A DNA stretch of 64,000 bases, from positions 183,211,227 through 183,275,226 of the forward strand of contig CM076194.1 in NCBI GenBank assembly GCA_038277395.1, read 5' to 3'. This DNA is from Dryocosmus kuriphilus (taxonomy: Eukaryota > Arthropoda > Insecta > Hymenoptera > Cynipidae). Made by a program: the position numbers and the translations under genes. The notes beneath the pieces are model-generated. The model did not search any database, had not been told where the DNA came from, and saw only the letters and a program-made list of their open reading frames with translations. This document shows, piece by piece, positions 24,616-38,900 of this stretch (the stretch's first letter is position 1; each line of letters opens with the position of its first letter).

Positions 24616-26169
24616 TTCGTTAACCGGCCACTTTTGACCAACGGTTATGGTTTTATCGATCAAAAACGGTTTTCACAAAATCAAAAAATCCATTTTCCGG
24701 CTAAACTATGAGAGATACAAAAAAAATGTAAGAAAGTAAAATTGTTCAGCTCAAAGAGTTCTACAAACTTGCTTCTATCATTTTTTTGATCAGACGCGTA
24801 GTTTTTGAGTTATTCGTGAAATATGTTAATTCGTAAAAAAAAATCTACTTTTTCGCAAAAGTATGCGAGATACGTGAAAATATCAAGAAGCAGAATTATT
24901 CACCTTCCAAGGACCTACAAATTCCCTTGGAACCATTTTTTGATACAACCCATACTTTCTTCATTAAACGTATAAAACCGTTCTTTTCATCAAAAAATAC
25001 ATTACTATACAGTCAATAAAAAGTTATTAAAAGTTATTGAAAAATCTGCCCGCTACTCAGGCGCGTTCTCATCACCTGTCTCGCGCTCACCAATCAATGA
25101 ATTTATATCTAAAACGTAAATTTCTTCATTTTTTACACAGTTTGGCTGAAAAATGCAATTTTTTTATTATTATTACATTCTCATCTCAATGAGAAGGTAT
25201 TAGTTTTATGTGAAAACTGACTTTCGCGGATTTCATGAAATCTCCACGTTTCATGACCCCCTGAACCCGAAAAAAAAGGTTTTACGTTGGTGTCTGTCTG
25301 TCGTTGTTGTCGTCGTCGTTGTCGTCGTTGTCGTTGTCGTTGTTGTCGTCGTAGCCTGTGGACACGATAACTTTCGAAGGACTAATCGGATTGGATTGCG
25401 CTTTGGCACACTTCTTTAAAGTGTAAAAAGTAAGGACGAGTTCGTTAACCGGCCACTTTTGACCAACGGTTATGGTTTTATCGATCAAAAACTGTTTTCA
25501 CAAAATCAAAAAATCCATTTTCCGGCTAAACTATGAGAGATACAAAAAAAATGTAAGAAAGTAAAATTGTTCAGCTCAAAGAGGTCTACAAACTTGCTCT
25601 CTATCATCATTTTTTTTGATCAGACGCGTAGTTTTTGAGTTATTCGTGAAATATGTTAATTCGTATAAAAAAATCTACTTTTTCGCAAAAGTATGCGAGA
25701 TACGTGAAAATATCAAGAAGCAGAATTATTCACCTTCCAAGGACCTACAAATTCCCTTGGAACCATTTTTTGATACAACCCATACTTTCTTCATTAAACG
25801 TATAAAACCGTTCTTTTCATCAAAAAATACATTACTATACAGTCAATAAAAAGTTATTAAAAGTTATTGAAAAATCTGCCCGCTACTCAGGCGCATTCTC
25901 ATCACCTGTCTCGCGCTCACCAATCAATGAATTTATATCTAAAACGTAAATTTCTTCATTTTTTACACAGTTTGGCTGAAAAATGCAATTTTTTTATTAT
26001 TACATTCTCATCTCAATGAGAAGGTATTAGTTTTATGTGAAAACTGACTTTCGCGGATTTCATGAAATCTCCACGTTTCATGACCCCCTGAACCCGAAAA
26101 AAAAAGGTTTTACGTTGGTGTCTGTCTGTCGTTGTTGTCGTCGTTGTCGTCGTTGTCGTTGTCGTCGTT

Positions 26170-27425
26170 GTTGACACGATAACTTTCGAAGGTAATCGGA
26201 TTGGATTGCGCTTTGGCGCAACTTTCGAAGGTAAAAAGTAAGGACGAGTTCTAATCGGCCACTTTTGGATTGCGCTTGGCACAAAATTCATTTTCCGGCT
26301 AAACTATGAGAGTACAAAAAAATGTAAGAAAGTAAAAAGTCTAAGGACATTTTTTGATCAGACGCGTAGTTTTTGAGTTATTCGTGAAATATGTTTTGTA
26401 TAAAAAAATTACTTTTTCGCAAAAGTATGCGAGATTGAAAATATCAAAAAGAATTATTTTCCAAGGACCACAAATTCAAAAACCATTTTTTACAACCCAT
26501 ACTTTCTTCATTAAACTATGAGAGATACAAAAAAAACATTAATGTAATAAAAAGTTATTAAAAGTTGAAAAATCTGCCCGCTACTCAGGCGCATTCTCAT
26601 CACCTGTCTCGCGCTCACCAATCTACAAACGTAAATTTCTTCATTTTTTACACAGTTTTGAAAAATGCAATTTTTTTATTATTACATTCTCATCTCAATG
26701 AGAAGGTATTAGTTTTTTGAAAGTTACTTTCGCGATTTCATGAAATATGTTAACGTTTCATGACCCCCTGAACCCGAAAAAAAAGGTTTTACGTTTGTTT
26801 CGCAAAAGTTCGTTGTCGTCGTTGTACGTGAAAATATCAAGAAGCAGATAATTTTCAGGACTAATCGGAATTGCGCCTTTGGCTCAATTCTTTTGTGAAC
26901 CATTTTTTGATACAACCCAATACTTTTGACCAACGGTTAACGTTTTATATCAAAAACCGTTTTCACAAAATCAAAAAAATTTTACTAAACTATACAGTAC
27001 AAAAAAAATGTATTAAAAGTAAAATTGTTGCTCAAAAAAACTGCCCGCTACTCATTTTTTTAATCAGACGCGTAGTTTTTGAGTCATCACCTGTTAATTC
27101 GCGCTCACCAAAAGTCAATGCGAGAATACGTGAAAATATCAAAACGTAAATTTCTTCAGGACCTTTTTGGAACACATTTTGGCTGAAAAATGCAATTTTT
27201 TTATTAAATTACGTTTTTTCATCAAAAAATCAATGAGAAGTCAATAAATTAGTTTTATTGAAAAACTGACGCTTCGCGGATTTCATCATGAAATCTCCAC
27301 GTTCACCAATCAATGACCCCCTTGAACACCGAAAAAAAAGGTTTTACATTTCGTTGTCATCTCAATGAGAAGGTATTAGTTTTGTGTGTGACTTTCGCGG
27401 ATTTCATGAAAATCTGTGTTTCATG
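26170..27425 (+). repeat. Scrambled SatA block, two repeat registers interleaved
   Basis: About 1.26 kb in which recognisable SatA fragments alternate out of order. At 26990-27110 pieces of sub-repeat A (ACGCGTAGTTTTTGAG) alternate with pieces of sub-repeat C (CTGCCCGCTACTCA, then TCATCACCTG), a register shift near 310 bp. At 27300-27345 CACCAATCAATGA from unit position about 474 runs straight into CCCCCTTGAACACCG from about 640, a shift near 155 bp. At 26800-26860 sub-repeat B pieces flank TCGTTGTCGTCGTTG. Normal sequence resumes at about 27426. From 25441 to 27606 is 2165 bp, about 2.64 units, so the block does not fit a whole number of monomers. The braided order is more like a consensus built from misregistered reads than a natural rearrangement. 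Confidence 0.8.
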
Positions 27426-29942
27426 ACCCCCTGAACCCGAAAAAAAAAAGGTTTTACGTTGGTGTCTGTCTGTCGTTGTTGTCGTCGTTGTCGTCGTTGT
27501 TGTCGTGTTGTCGTCGTAGTCTGTGGACACGATAACTTTCGAAGGACTAATCGGATTGGATTGCGCTTTGGCTCACTTCTTTAAAGTGTAAAAAGTAAGG
27601 ACGAGTTCGTTAACCGGCCACTTTTGACCAACGGTTATGGTTTTATCGATCAAAAACGGTTTTCACAAAATCAAAAAATCCATTTTCCGTCTAAACTATG
27701 AGAGATACAAAAAAAATGTAAGAAAGTAAAATTGTTCAGCTCAAAGAGTTCTACAAACTTGCTCTCTATCATTTTTTTGATCAGACGCGTAGTTTTTGAG
27801 TTATTCGTGAAATATGTTAATTCGTATAAAAAAATCTACTTTTTCGCAAAAGTATGCGAGATACGTGAAAATATCAAGAAGCAGAATTATTCACCTTCCA
27901 AGGACCTACAAATTCCCTTGGAACCATTTTTTGATACAACCCATACTTTCTTCATTAAACGTATAAAACCGTTCTTTTCATCAAAAAATACATTACTATA
28001 CAGTCAATAAAAAGTTATTAAAAGTTATTGAAAAATCTGCCCGCTACTCAGGCGCATTCTCATCACCTGTCTCGCGCTCACCAATCAATGAATTTATATC
28101 TAAAACGTAAATTTCTTCATTTTTTACACAGTTTGGCTGAAAAATGCAATTTTTTTATTATTACATTCTCATCTCAATGAGAAGGTATTAGTTTTATGTG
28201 AAAACTGACTTTCGCGGATTTCATGAAATCTCCACGTTTCATGACCCCCTGAACCCGAAAAAAAAGGTTTTACGTTGGTGTCTGTCTGTCGTGTGTTGTC
28301 GTCGTTGTCGTCGTTGTCGTTGTTGTCGTCGTAGTCTGTGGACACGATAACTTTCGAGGGACTAATCGGATTGGATTGCGCTTTGGCACACTTCTTTAAA
28401 GTGTAAAAAGTAAGGACGAGTTCGTTAACCGGCCACTTTTGACCAACGGTTATGGTTTTATCGATCAAAAACTGTTTTCACAAAATCAAAAAATCCATTT
28501 TCCGTCTAAACTATGAGAGATACAAAAAAAATGTAAGAAAGTAAAATTGTTCAGCTCAATGAGTTCTACAAACTTGCTCTCTATCATTTTTTTGATCAGA
28601 CGCGTAGTTTTTGAGTTATTCGTGAAATATGTTAATTCGTATAAAAAAATCTACTTTTTCGCAAAAGTATGCGAGATACGTGAAAATATCAAGAAGCAGA
28701 ATTATTCACCTTCCAAGGCCTACAAATTCCCTTGGAACCATTTTTTGATACAACCCATACTTTCTTCATTAAACGTATAAAACCGTTCTTTTCATCAAAA
28801 AATACATTACTATACAGTCAATAAAAAGTTATTAAAAGTTATTGAAAAATCTGCCCGCTACTCAGGCGCGTTCTCATCACCTGTCTCGCGCTCACCAATC
28901 AATGAATTTATATCTAAAACGTAAATTTCTTCATTTTTTACACAGTTTGGCTGAAAAATGCAATTTTTTTTATTATTACATTCTCATCTCAATGAGAAGG
29001 TATTAGTTTTATGTGAAAACTGACTTTCGCGGATTTCATGAAATCTCCACGTTTCATGACCCCCTGAACCCGAAAAAAAAAGGTTTTACGTTGGTGTCTG
29101 TCTGTCGTTGTTGTCGTCGTTGTCGTCGTGTCGTCGTTGTTGTCGTCGTAGTCTGTGGACACGATAACTTTCGAAGGACTAATCGGATTGGATTGCGCTT
29201 TGGCACACTTCTTTAAAGTGTAAAAAGTAAGGACGAGTTCGTTAACCGGCCACTTTTGACCAACGGTTATGGTTTTATCGATCAAAAACGGTTTTCACAA
29301 AATCAAAAAATCCATTTTCCGGCTAAACTATGAGAGATACAAAAAAAATGTAAGAAAGTAAAATTGTTCAGCTCAAAGAGGTCTACAAACTTGCTTTCCT
29401 ATCATTTTTTTGATCAGACGCGTAGTTTTTGAGTTATTCGTGAAATATGTTAATTCGTATAAAAAAATCTACTTTTTCGCAAAAGTATGCGAGATACGTG
29501 AAAATATCAAGAAGCAGAATTATTCACCTTCCAAGGACCTACAAATTCCCTTGGAACCATTTTTTGATACAACCCATACTTTCTTCATTAAACGTATAAA
29601 ACCGTTCTTTTCATCAAAAAATACATTACTATACAGTCAATAAAAAGTTATTAAAAGTTATTGAAAAATCTGCCCGCTACTCAGGCGCATTCTCATCACC
29701 TGTCTCGCGCTCACCAATCAATGAATTTATATCTAAAACGTAAATTTCTTCATTTTTTACACAGTTTGGCTGAAAAATGCATTTTTTTTTATTATTACAT
29801 TCTCATCTCAATGAGAAGGTATTAGTTTTATGTGAAAACTGACTTTCGCGGATTTCATGAAATCTCCACGTTTCATGACCCCCTGAACCCGAAAAAAAGG
29901 TTTTACGTTGGTGTCTGTCTGTCGTTGTTTGTCGTTGTCGTT

Positions 29943-29975
<33 letters not shown>

Positions 29976-32900
29976 GCCTGTGGACACGATAACTTTCGAA
30001 GGACTAATCGGATTGGATTGCGCTTTGGCACACTTCTTTAAGTGTAAAAAGTAAGGACGAGTTCGTTAACCGGCCACTTTTGACCAACGGTTATGGTTTT
30101 ATCGATCAAAAACGGTTTTCACAAAATCAAAAAATCCATTTTCCGGCTAAACTATGAGAGATACAAAAAAAATGTAAGAAAGTAAAATTGTTCAGCTCAA
30201 AGAGGTCTACAAACTTGCTCTCTATCATTTTTTTGATCAGACGCGTAGTTTTTGAGTTATTCGTGAAATATGTTAATTCGTATAAAAAAATCTACTTTTT
30301 CGCAAAAGTATGCGAGATACGTGAAAATATCAAGAAGCAGAATTATTCACCTTCCAAGGACCTACAAATTCCCTTGGAACCATTTTTTGATACAACCCAT
30401 ACTTTCTTCATTAAACGTATAAAACCGTTCTTTTCATCAAAAAATACATTACTATACAGTCAATAAAAAGTTATTAAAAGTTATTGAAAAATCTGCCCGC
30501 TACTCAGGCGCATTCTCATCACCTGTCTCGCGCTCACCAATCAATGAATTTATATCTAAAACGTAAATTTCTTCATTTTTTACACAGTTTGGCTGAAAAA
30601 TGCAATTTTTTTTTATTATTACATTCTCATCTCAATGAGAAGGTATTAGTTTTATGTGAAAACTGACTTTCGCGGATTTCATGAAATCTCCACGTTTCAT
30701 GACCCCCTGAACCCGAAAAAAAAGGTTTTACGTTGGTGTCTGTCTGTCGTTGTTGTCGTCGTTCGTCGTCGTTGTCGTTGTTGTCGTCGTAGCCTGTGGA
30801 CACGATAACTTTCGAAGGACTAATCGGATTGGATTGCGCTTTGGCTCACTTCTTTAAAGTGTAAAAAGTAAGGACGAGTTCGTTAACCGGCCACTTTTGA
30901 CCAACGGTTATGGTTTTATCGATCAAAAACTGTTTTCACAAAATCAAAAAATCCATTTTCCGGCTAAACTATGAGAGATACAAAAAAAATGTAAGAAAGT
31001 AAAATTGTTCAGCTCAAAGAGTTCTACAAACTTGCTCTCTATCATTTTTTTGATCAGACGCGTAGTTTTTGAGTTATTCGTGAAATATGTTAATTCGTAT
31101 AAAAAAATCTACTTTTTCGCAAAAGTATGCGAGATACGTGAAAATATCAAGAAGCAGAATTATTCACCTTCCAAGGACCTACAAATTCCCTTGGAACCAT
31201 TTTTTGATACAACCCATACTTTCTTCATTAAACGTATAAAACCGTTCTTTTCATCAAAAAATACATTACTATACAGTCAATAAAAAGTTATTAAAAGTTA
31301 TTGAAAAATCTGCCCGCTACTCAGGCGCATTCTCATCACCTGTCTCGCGCTCACCAATCAATGAATTTATATCTAAAACGTAAATTTCTTCATTTTTTAC
31401 ACAGTTTGGCTAAAAATGCAATTTTTTTATTATTACATTCTCATCTCAATGAGAAGGTATTAGTTTTATGTGAAAACTGACTTTCGCGGATTTCATGAAA
31501 TCTCCACGTTTCATGACCCCCTGAACCCGAAAAAAAAGGTTTTACGTTGGTGTCTGTCTGTCTGTTGTTGTCGTTGTTGTCGTCGTTGTCGTCGTCGTGT
31601 TGTCGTCGTAGAGTGTGGACACGATAACTTTCGAGGGACTAATCGGATTGGATTGCGCTTTGGCTCACTTCTTTAAAGTGTAAAAAGTAAGGACGAGTTC
31701 GTTAACCGGCCACTTTTGACCAACGGTTATGGTTTTATCGATCAAAAACTGTTTTCACAAAATCAAAAAATCCATTTTCCGTCTAAACTATGAGAGATAC
31801 AAAAAAAATGTAAGAAAGTAAAATTGTTCAGCTCAAAGAGTCTACAAACTTGCTCTCTATCATTTTTTTGATCAGACGCGTAGTTTTTGAGTTATTCGTG
31901 AAATATGTTAATTCGTATAAAAAAAATCTACTTTTTCGCAAAAGTATGCGAGATACGTGAAAATATCAAGAAGCAGAATTATTCACCTTCCAAGGACCTA
32001 CAAATTCCCTTGGAACCATTTTTTGATACAACCCATACTTTCTTCATTAAACGTATAAAACCGTTCTTTTCATCAAAAAAAATACATTACTATACAGTCA
32101 ATAAAAAGTTATTAAAAGTTATTGAAAAATCTGCCCGCTACTCAGGCGCATTCTCATCACCTGTCTCGCGCTCACCAATCAATGAATTTATATCTAAAAC
32201 GTAAATTTCTTCATTTTTTACACAGTTTGGCTGAAAAATGCAATTTTTTTATTATTACATTCTCATCTCAATGAGAAGGTATTAGTTTTATGTGAAAACT
32301 GACTTTCGCGGATTTCATGAAATCTCCACGTTTCATGACCCCCTGAACCCGAAAAAAAAGGTTTTACGTTGGTGTCTGTCTGTCGTTGTTGTTGTCGTCG
32401 TTGTCGTCGTTGTCGTTGTGTTGTCGTCGTCGTAGTCTGTGGACACGATAACTTTCGAAGGACTAATCGGATTGGATTGCGCTTTGGCACACTTCTTTAA
32501 AGTGTAAAAAGTAAGGACGAGTTCGTTAACCGGCCACTTTTGACCAACGGTTATGGTTTTATCGATCAAAAACTGTTTTCACAAAATCAAAAAATCCATT
32601 TTCCGGCTAAACTATGAGAGATACAAAAAAAATGTAAGAAAGTAAAATTGTTCAGCTCAAAGAGTTCTACAAACTTGCTCTATCATTTTTTTGATCAGAC
32701 GCGTAGTTTTTGAGTTATTCGTGAAATATGTTAATTCGTATAAAAAAATCTACTTTTTCGCAAAAGTATGCGAGATACGTGAAAATATCAAGAAGCAGAA
32801 TTATTCACCTTCCAAGGACCTACAAATTCCCTTGGAACCATTTTTTGATACAACCCATACTTTCTTCATTAAACGTATAAAACCGTTCTTTTCATCAAAA

Positions 32901-35900
32901 AATACATTACTATACAGTCAATAAAAAGTTATTAAAAGTTATTGAAAAATCTGCCCGCTACTCAGGCGCATTCTCATCACCTGTCTCGCGCTCACCAATC
33001 AATGAATTTATATCTAAAACGTAAATTTCTTCATTTTTTACACAGTTTGGCTGAAAAATGCAATTTTTTTATTATTACATTCTCATCTCAATGAGAAGGT
33101 ATTAGTTTTATGTGAAAACTGACTTTCGCGGATTTCATGAAATCTCCACGTTTCATGACCCCCTGAACCCGAAAAAAAAGGTTTTACGTTGGTGTCTGTC
33201 TGTCGTTGTTGTCGTCGTTGTCGTCGTTGTCGTGTGTTGTCGTCGTAGAGTGTGGACACGATAACTTTCGAAGGACTAATCGGATTGGATTGCGCTTTGG
33301 CTCACTTCTTTAAAGTGTAAAAAGTAAGGACGAGTTCGTTAACCGGCCACTTTTGACCAACGGTTATGGTTTTATCGATCAAAAACTGTTTTCACAAAAT
33401 CAAAAAATCCATTTTCCGTCTAAACTATGAGAGATACAAAAAAAATGTAAGAAAGTAAAATTGTTCAGCTCAAAGAGTTCTACAAACTTGCTCTCTATCA
33501 TTTTTTTGATCAGACGCGTAGTTTTTGAGTTATTCGTGAAATATGTTAATTCGTATAAAAAAATCTACTTTTTCGCAAAAGTATGCGAGATACGTGAAAA
33601 TATCAAGAAGCAGAATTATTCACCTTCCAAGGACCTACAAATTCCCTTGGAACCATTTTTTGATACAACCCATACTTTCTTCATTAAACGTATAAAACCG
33701 TTCTTTTCATCAAAAAATACATTACTATACAGTCAATAAAAAGTTATTAAAAGTTATTGAAAAATCTGCCCGCTACTCAGGCGCATTCTCATCACCTGTC
33801 TCGCGCTCACCAATCAATGAATTTATATCTAAAACGTAAATTTCTTCATTTTTTACACAGTTTGGCTGAAAAATGCAATTTTTTTTATTATTACATTCTC
33901 ATCTCAATGAGAAGGTATTAGTTTTATGTGAAAACTGACTTTCGCGGATTTCATGAAATCTCCACGTTTCATGACCCCCTGAACCCGAAAAAAAAGGTTT
34001 TACGTTGGTGTCTGTCTGTCGTTGTTGTCGTCGTTGTCGTCGTTGTCGTCGTTGTTGTCGTCGTAGTCTGTGGACACGATAACTTTCGAAGGACTAATCG
34101 GATTGGATTGCGCTTTGGCACACTTCTTTAAAGTGTAAAAAGTAAGGACGAGTTCGTTAACCGGCCACTTTTGACCAACGGTTATGGTTTTATCGATCAA
34201 AAACGGTTTTCACAAAATCAAAAAATCCATTTTCCGGCTAAACTATGAGAGATACAAAAAAAATGTAAGAAAGTAAAATTGTTCAGCTCAAAGAGGTCTA
34301 CAAACTTGCTCTCTATCATTTTTTTGATCAGACGCGTAGTTTTTGAGTTATTCGTGAAATATGTTAATTCGTATAAAAAAATCTACTTTTTCGCAAAAGT
34401 ATGCGAGATACGTGAAAATATCAGAAGCAGAATTATTCACCTTCCAAGGACCTACAAATTCCCTTGGAACCATTTTTTGATACAACCCATACTTTCTTCA
34501 TTAAACGTATAAAACCGTTCTTTTCATCAAAAAATACATTACTATACAGTCAATAAAAAGTTATTAAAAGTTATTGAAAAATCTGCCCGCTACTCAGGCG
34601 CATTCTCATCACCTGTCTCGCGCTCACCAATCAATGAATTTATATCTAAAACGTAAATTTCTTCATTTTTTTACACAGTTTGGCTGAAAAATGCAATTTT
34701 TTTATTATTACATTCTCATCTCAATGAGAAGGTATTAGTTTTATGTGAAAACTGACTTTCGCGGATTTCATGAAATCTCCACGTTTCATGACCCCCTGAA
34801 CCCGAAAAAAAAGGTTTTACGTTGGTGTCTGTCTGTCGTTGTTGTCGTCGTTGTCGTCGTTGTCGTCGTTGTTGTCGTCGTAGCCTGTGGACACGATAAC
34901 TTTCGAAGGACTAATCGGATTGGATTGCGCTTTGGCGCACTTCTTTAAGTGTAAAAAGTAAGGACGAGTTCGTTAACCGGCCACTTTTGACCAACGGTTA
35001 TGGTTTTATCGATCAAAAACTGTTTTCACAAAATCAAAAAATCCATTTTCCGGCTAAACTATGAGAGATACAAAAAAAATGTAAGAAAGTAAAATTGTTC
35101 AGCTCAAAGAGTTCTACAAACTTGCTTTCTATCATTTTTTTAATCAGACGCGTAGTTTTTGAGTTATTCGTGAAATATGTTAATTCGTATAAAAAAATCT
35201 ACTTTTTCGCAAAAGTATGCGAGATACGTGAAAATATCAAGAAGCAGAATTATTCACCTTCCAAGGACCTACAAATTCCCTTGGAACCATTTTTTGATAC
35301 AACCCATACTTTCTTCATTAAACGTATAAAACCGTTCTTTTCATCAAAAAATACATTACTATACAGTCAATAAAAAGTTATTAAAAGTTATTGAAAAATC
35401 TGCCCGCTACTCAGGCGCATTCTCATCACCTGTCTCGCGCTCACCAATCAATGAATTTATATCTAAAACGTAAATTTCTTCTTTTTTTACACAGTTTGGC
35501 TGAAAAATGCAATTTTTTTATTATTACATTCTCATCTCAATGAGAAGGTATTAGTTTTATGTGAAAACTGACTTTCGCGGATTTCATGAAATCTCCACGT
35601 TTCATGACCCCCTGAACCCGAAAAAAAAGGTTTTACGTTGGTGTCTGTCTGTCGTTGTTGTCGTCGTTGTCGTCGTTGTCGTTGTTGTCGTCGTAGAGTC
35701 TGTGGACACGATAACTTTCGAAGGACTAATCGGATTGGATTGCGCTTTGGCTCACTTCTTTAAAGTGTAAAAAGTAAGGACGAGTTCGTTAACCGGCCAC
35801 TTTTGACCAACGGTTATGGTTTTATCGATCAAAAACTGTTTTCACAAAATCAAAAAATCCATTTTCGGCTAAACTATGAGAGATACAAAAAAAATGTAAG

Positions 35901-38900
35901 AAAGTAAAATTGTTCAGCTCAAAGAGTTCTACAAACTTGCTCTCTATCATTTTTTTGATCAGACGCGTAGTTTTTGAGTTATTCGTGAAATATGTTAATT
36001 CGTATAAAAAAATCTACTTTTTCGCAAAAGTATGCGAGATACGTGAAAATATCAAGAAGCAGAATTATTCACCTTCCAAGGACCTACAAATTCCCTTGGA
36101 ACCATTTTTTGATACAACCCATACTTTCTTCATTAAACGTATAAAACCGTTCTTTTCATCAAAAAATACATTACTATACAGTCAATAAAAAGTTATTAAA
36201 AGTTATTGAAAAATCTGCCCGCTACTCAGGCGCGTTCTCATCACCTGTCTCGCGCTCACCAATCAATGAATTTATATCTAAAACGTAAATTTCTTCATTT
36301 TTTACACAGTTTGGCTGAAAAATGCAATTTTTTTATTATTACATTCTCATCTCAATGAGAAGGTATTAGTTTTATGTGAAAACTGACTTTCGCGGATTTC
36401 ATGAAATCTCCACGTTTCATGACCCCCTGAACCCGAAAAAAAAGGTTTTACGTTGGTGTCTGTCTGTCGTTGTTGTCGTCGTTTGTCGTCGTTGTCGTTG
36501 TTGTCGTCGTAGTCTGTGGACACGATAACTTTCGAAGGACTAATCGGATTGGATTGCGCTTTGGCACACTTCTTTAAAGTGTAAAAAGTAAGGACGAGTT
36601 CGTTAACCGGCCACTTTTGACCAACGGTTATGGTTTTATCGATCAAAAACTGTTTTCACAAAATCAAAAAATCCATTTTCCGTCTAAACTATGAGAGATA
36701 CAAAAAAAATGTAAGAAAGTAAAATTGTTCAGCTCAAAGAGTTCTACAAACTTGCTCTCTATCATTTTTTTGATCAGACGCGTAGTTTTTGAGTTATTCG
36801 TGAAATATGTTAATTCGTATAAAAAAATCTACTTTTTCGCAAAAGTATGCGAGATACGTGAAAATATCAAGAAGCAGAATTATTCACCTTCCAAGGACCT
36901 ACAAATTCCCTTGGAAACCATTTTTTGATACAACCCATACTTTCTTCATTAAACGTATAAAACCGTTCTTTTCATCAAAAAATACATTACTATACAGTCA
37001 ATAAAAAGTTATTAAAAGTTATTGAAAAATCTGCCCGCTACTCAGGCGCATTCTCATCACCTGTCTCGCGCTCACCAATCAATGAATTTATATCTAAAAC
37101 GTAAATTTCTTCATTTTTTACACAGTTTGGCTGAAAAATGCAATTTTTTTATTATTACATTCTCATCTCAATGAGAAGGTATTAGTTTTTATGTGAAAAC
37201 TGACTTTCGCGGATTTCATGAAATCTCCACGTTTCATGACCCCCTGAACCCGAAAAAAAGGTTTTACGTTGGTGTCTGTCTGTCGTTGTTGTCGTCGTTG
37301 TCGTCGTTGTCGTCGTGTTGTCGTAGTCTGTGGACACGATAACTTTCGAAGGACTAATCGGATTGGATTGCGCTTTGGCGCACTTCTTTAAGTGTAAAAA
37401 GTAAGGACGAGTTCGTTAACCCGGCCACTTTTGACCAACGGTTATGGTTTTATCGATCAAAAACGGTTTTCACAAAATCAAAAAATCCATTTTCCGGCTA
37501 AACTATGAGAGATACAAAAAAAATGTAAGAAAGTAAAATTGTTCAGCTCAAAGAGTTCTACAAACTTGCTTTCTATCATTTTTTTGATCAGACGCGTAGT
37601 TTTTGAGTTATTCGTGAAATATGTTAATTCGTATAAAAAAATCTACTTTTTCGCAAAAGTATGCGAGATACGTGAAAATATCAAGAAGCAGAATTATTCA
37701 CCTTCCAAGGACCTACAAATTCCCTTGGAACCATTTTTTGATACAACCCATACTTTCTTCATTAAACGTATAAAACCGTTCTTTTCATCAAAAAATACAT
37801 TACTATACAGTCAATAAAAAGTTATTAAAAGTTATTGAAAAATCTGCCCGCTACTCAGGCGCATTCTCATCACCTGTCTCGCGCTCACCAATCAATGAAT
37901 TTATATCTAAAACGTAAATTTCTTCATTTTTTACACAGTTTGGCTGAAAAATGCAATTTTTTTATTATTACATTCTCATCTCAATGAGAAGGTATTAGTT
38001 TTATGTGAAAATTTGACTTTCGCGGATTTCATGAAATCTCCACGTTTCATGACCCCCTGAACCCGAAAAAAAAGGTTTTACGTTGGTGTCTGTCTGTCGT
38101 TGTTGTCGTCGTTGTCGTTGTTGTTGTCGTCGTAGAGTGTGGACACGATAACTTTCGAGGACTAATCGGATTGGATTGCGCTTTGGCTCACTTCTTTAAA
38201 GTGTAAAAAGTAAGGACGAGTTCGTTAACCGGCCACTTTTGACCAACGGTTATGGTTTTATCGATCAAAAACTGTTTTCACAAAATCAAAAAATCCATTT
38301 TCCGTCTAAACTATGAGAGATACAAAAAAAATGTAAGAAAGTAAAATTGTTCACTCAATGAGTTCTACAAACTTGCTCTCTATCATTTTTTTGATCAGAC
38401 GCGTATTTTTTTTGAGTTATTCGTGAAATATGTTAATTCGTATAAAAAAATCTACTTTTTCGCAAAAGTATGCGAGATACGTGAAAATATCAAGAAGCAG
38501 AATTATTCACCTTCCAAGGACCTACAAATTCCCTTGGAACCATTTTTTGATACAACCCATACTTTCTTCATTAAACGTATAAAACCGTTCTTTTCATCAA
38601 AAAATACATTACTATACAGTCAATAAAAAGTTATTAAAAGTTATTGAAAAATCTGCCCGCTACTCAGGCGCATTCTCATCACCTGTCTCGCGCTCACCAA
38701 TCAATGAATTTATATCTAAAACGTAAATTTCTTCATTTTTTACACAGTTTGGCTGAAAAATGCAATTTTTTTATTATTACATTCTCATCTCAATGAGAAG
38801 GTATTAGTTTTATGTGAAAACTGACTTTCGCGGATTTCATGAAATCTCCACGTTTCATGACCCCCTGAACCCGAAAAAAAAGGTTTTACGTTGGTGTCTG

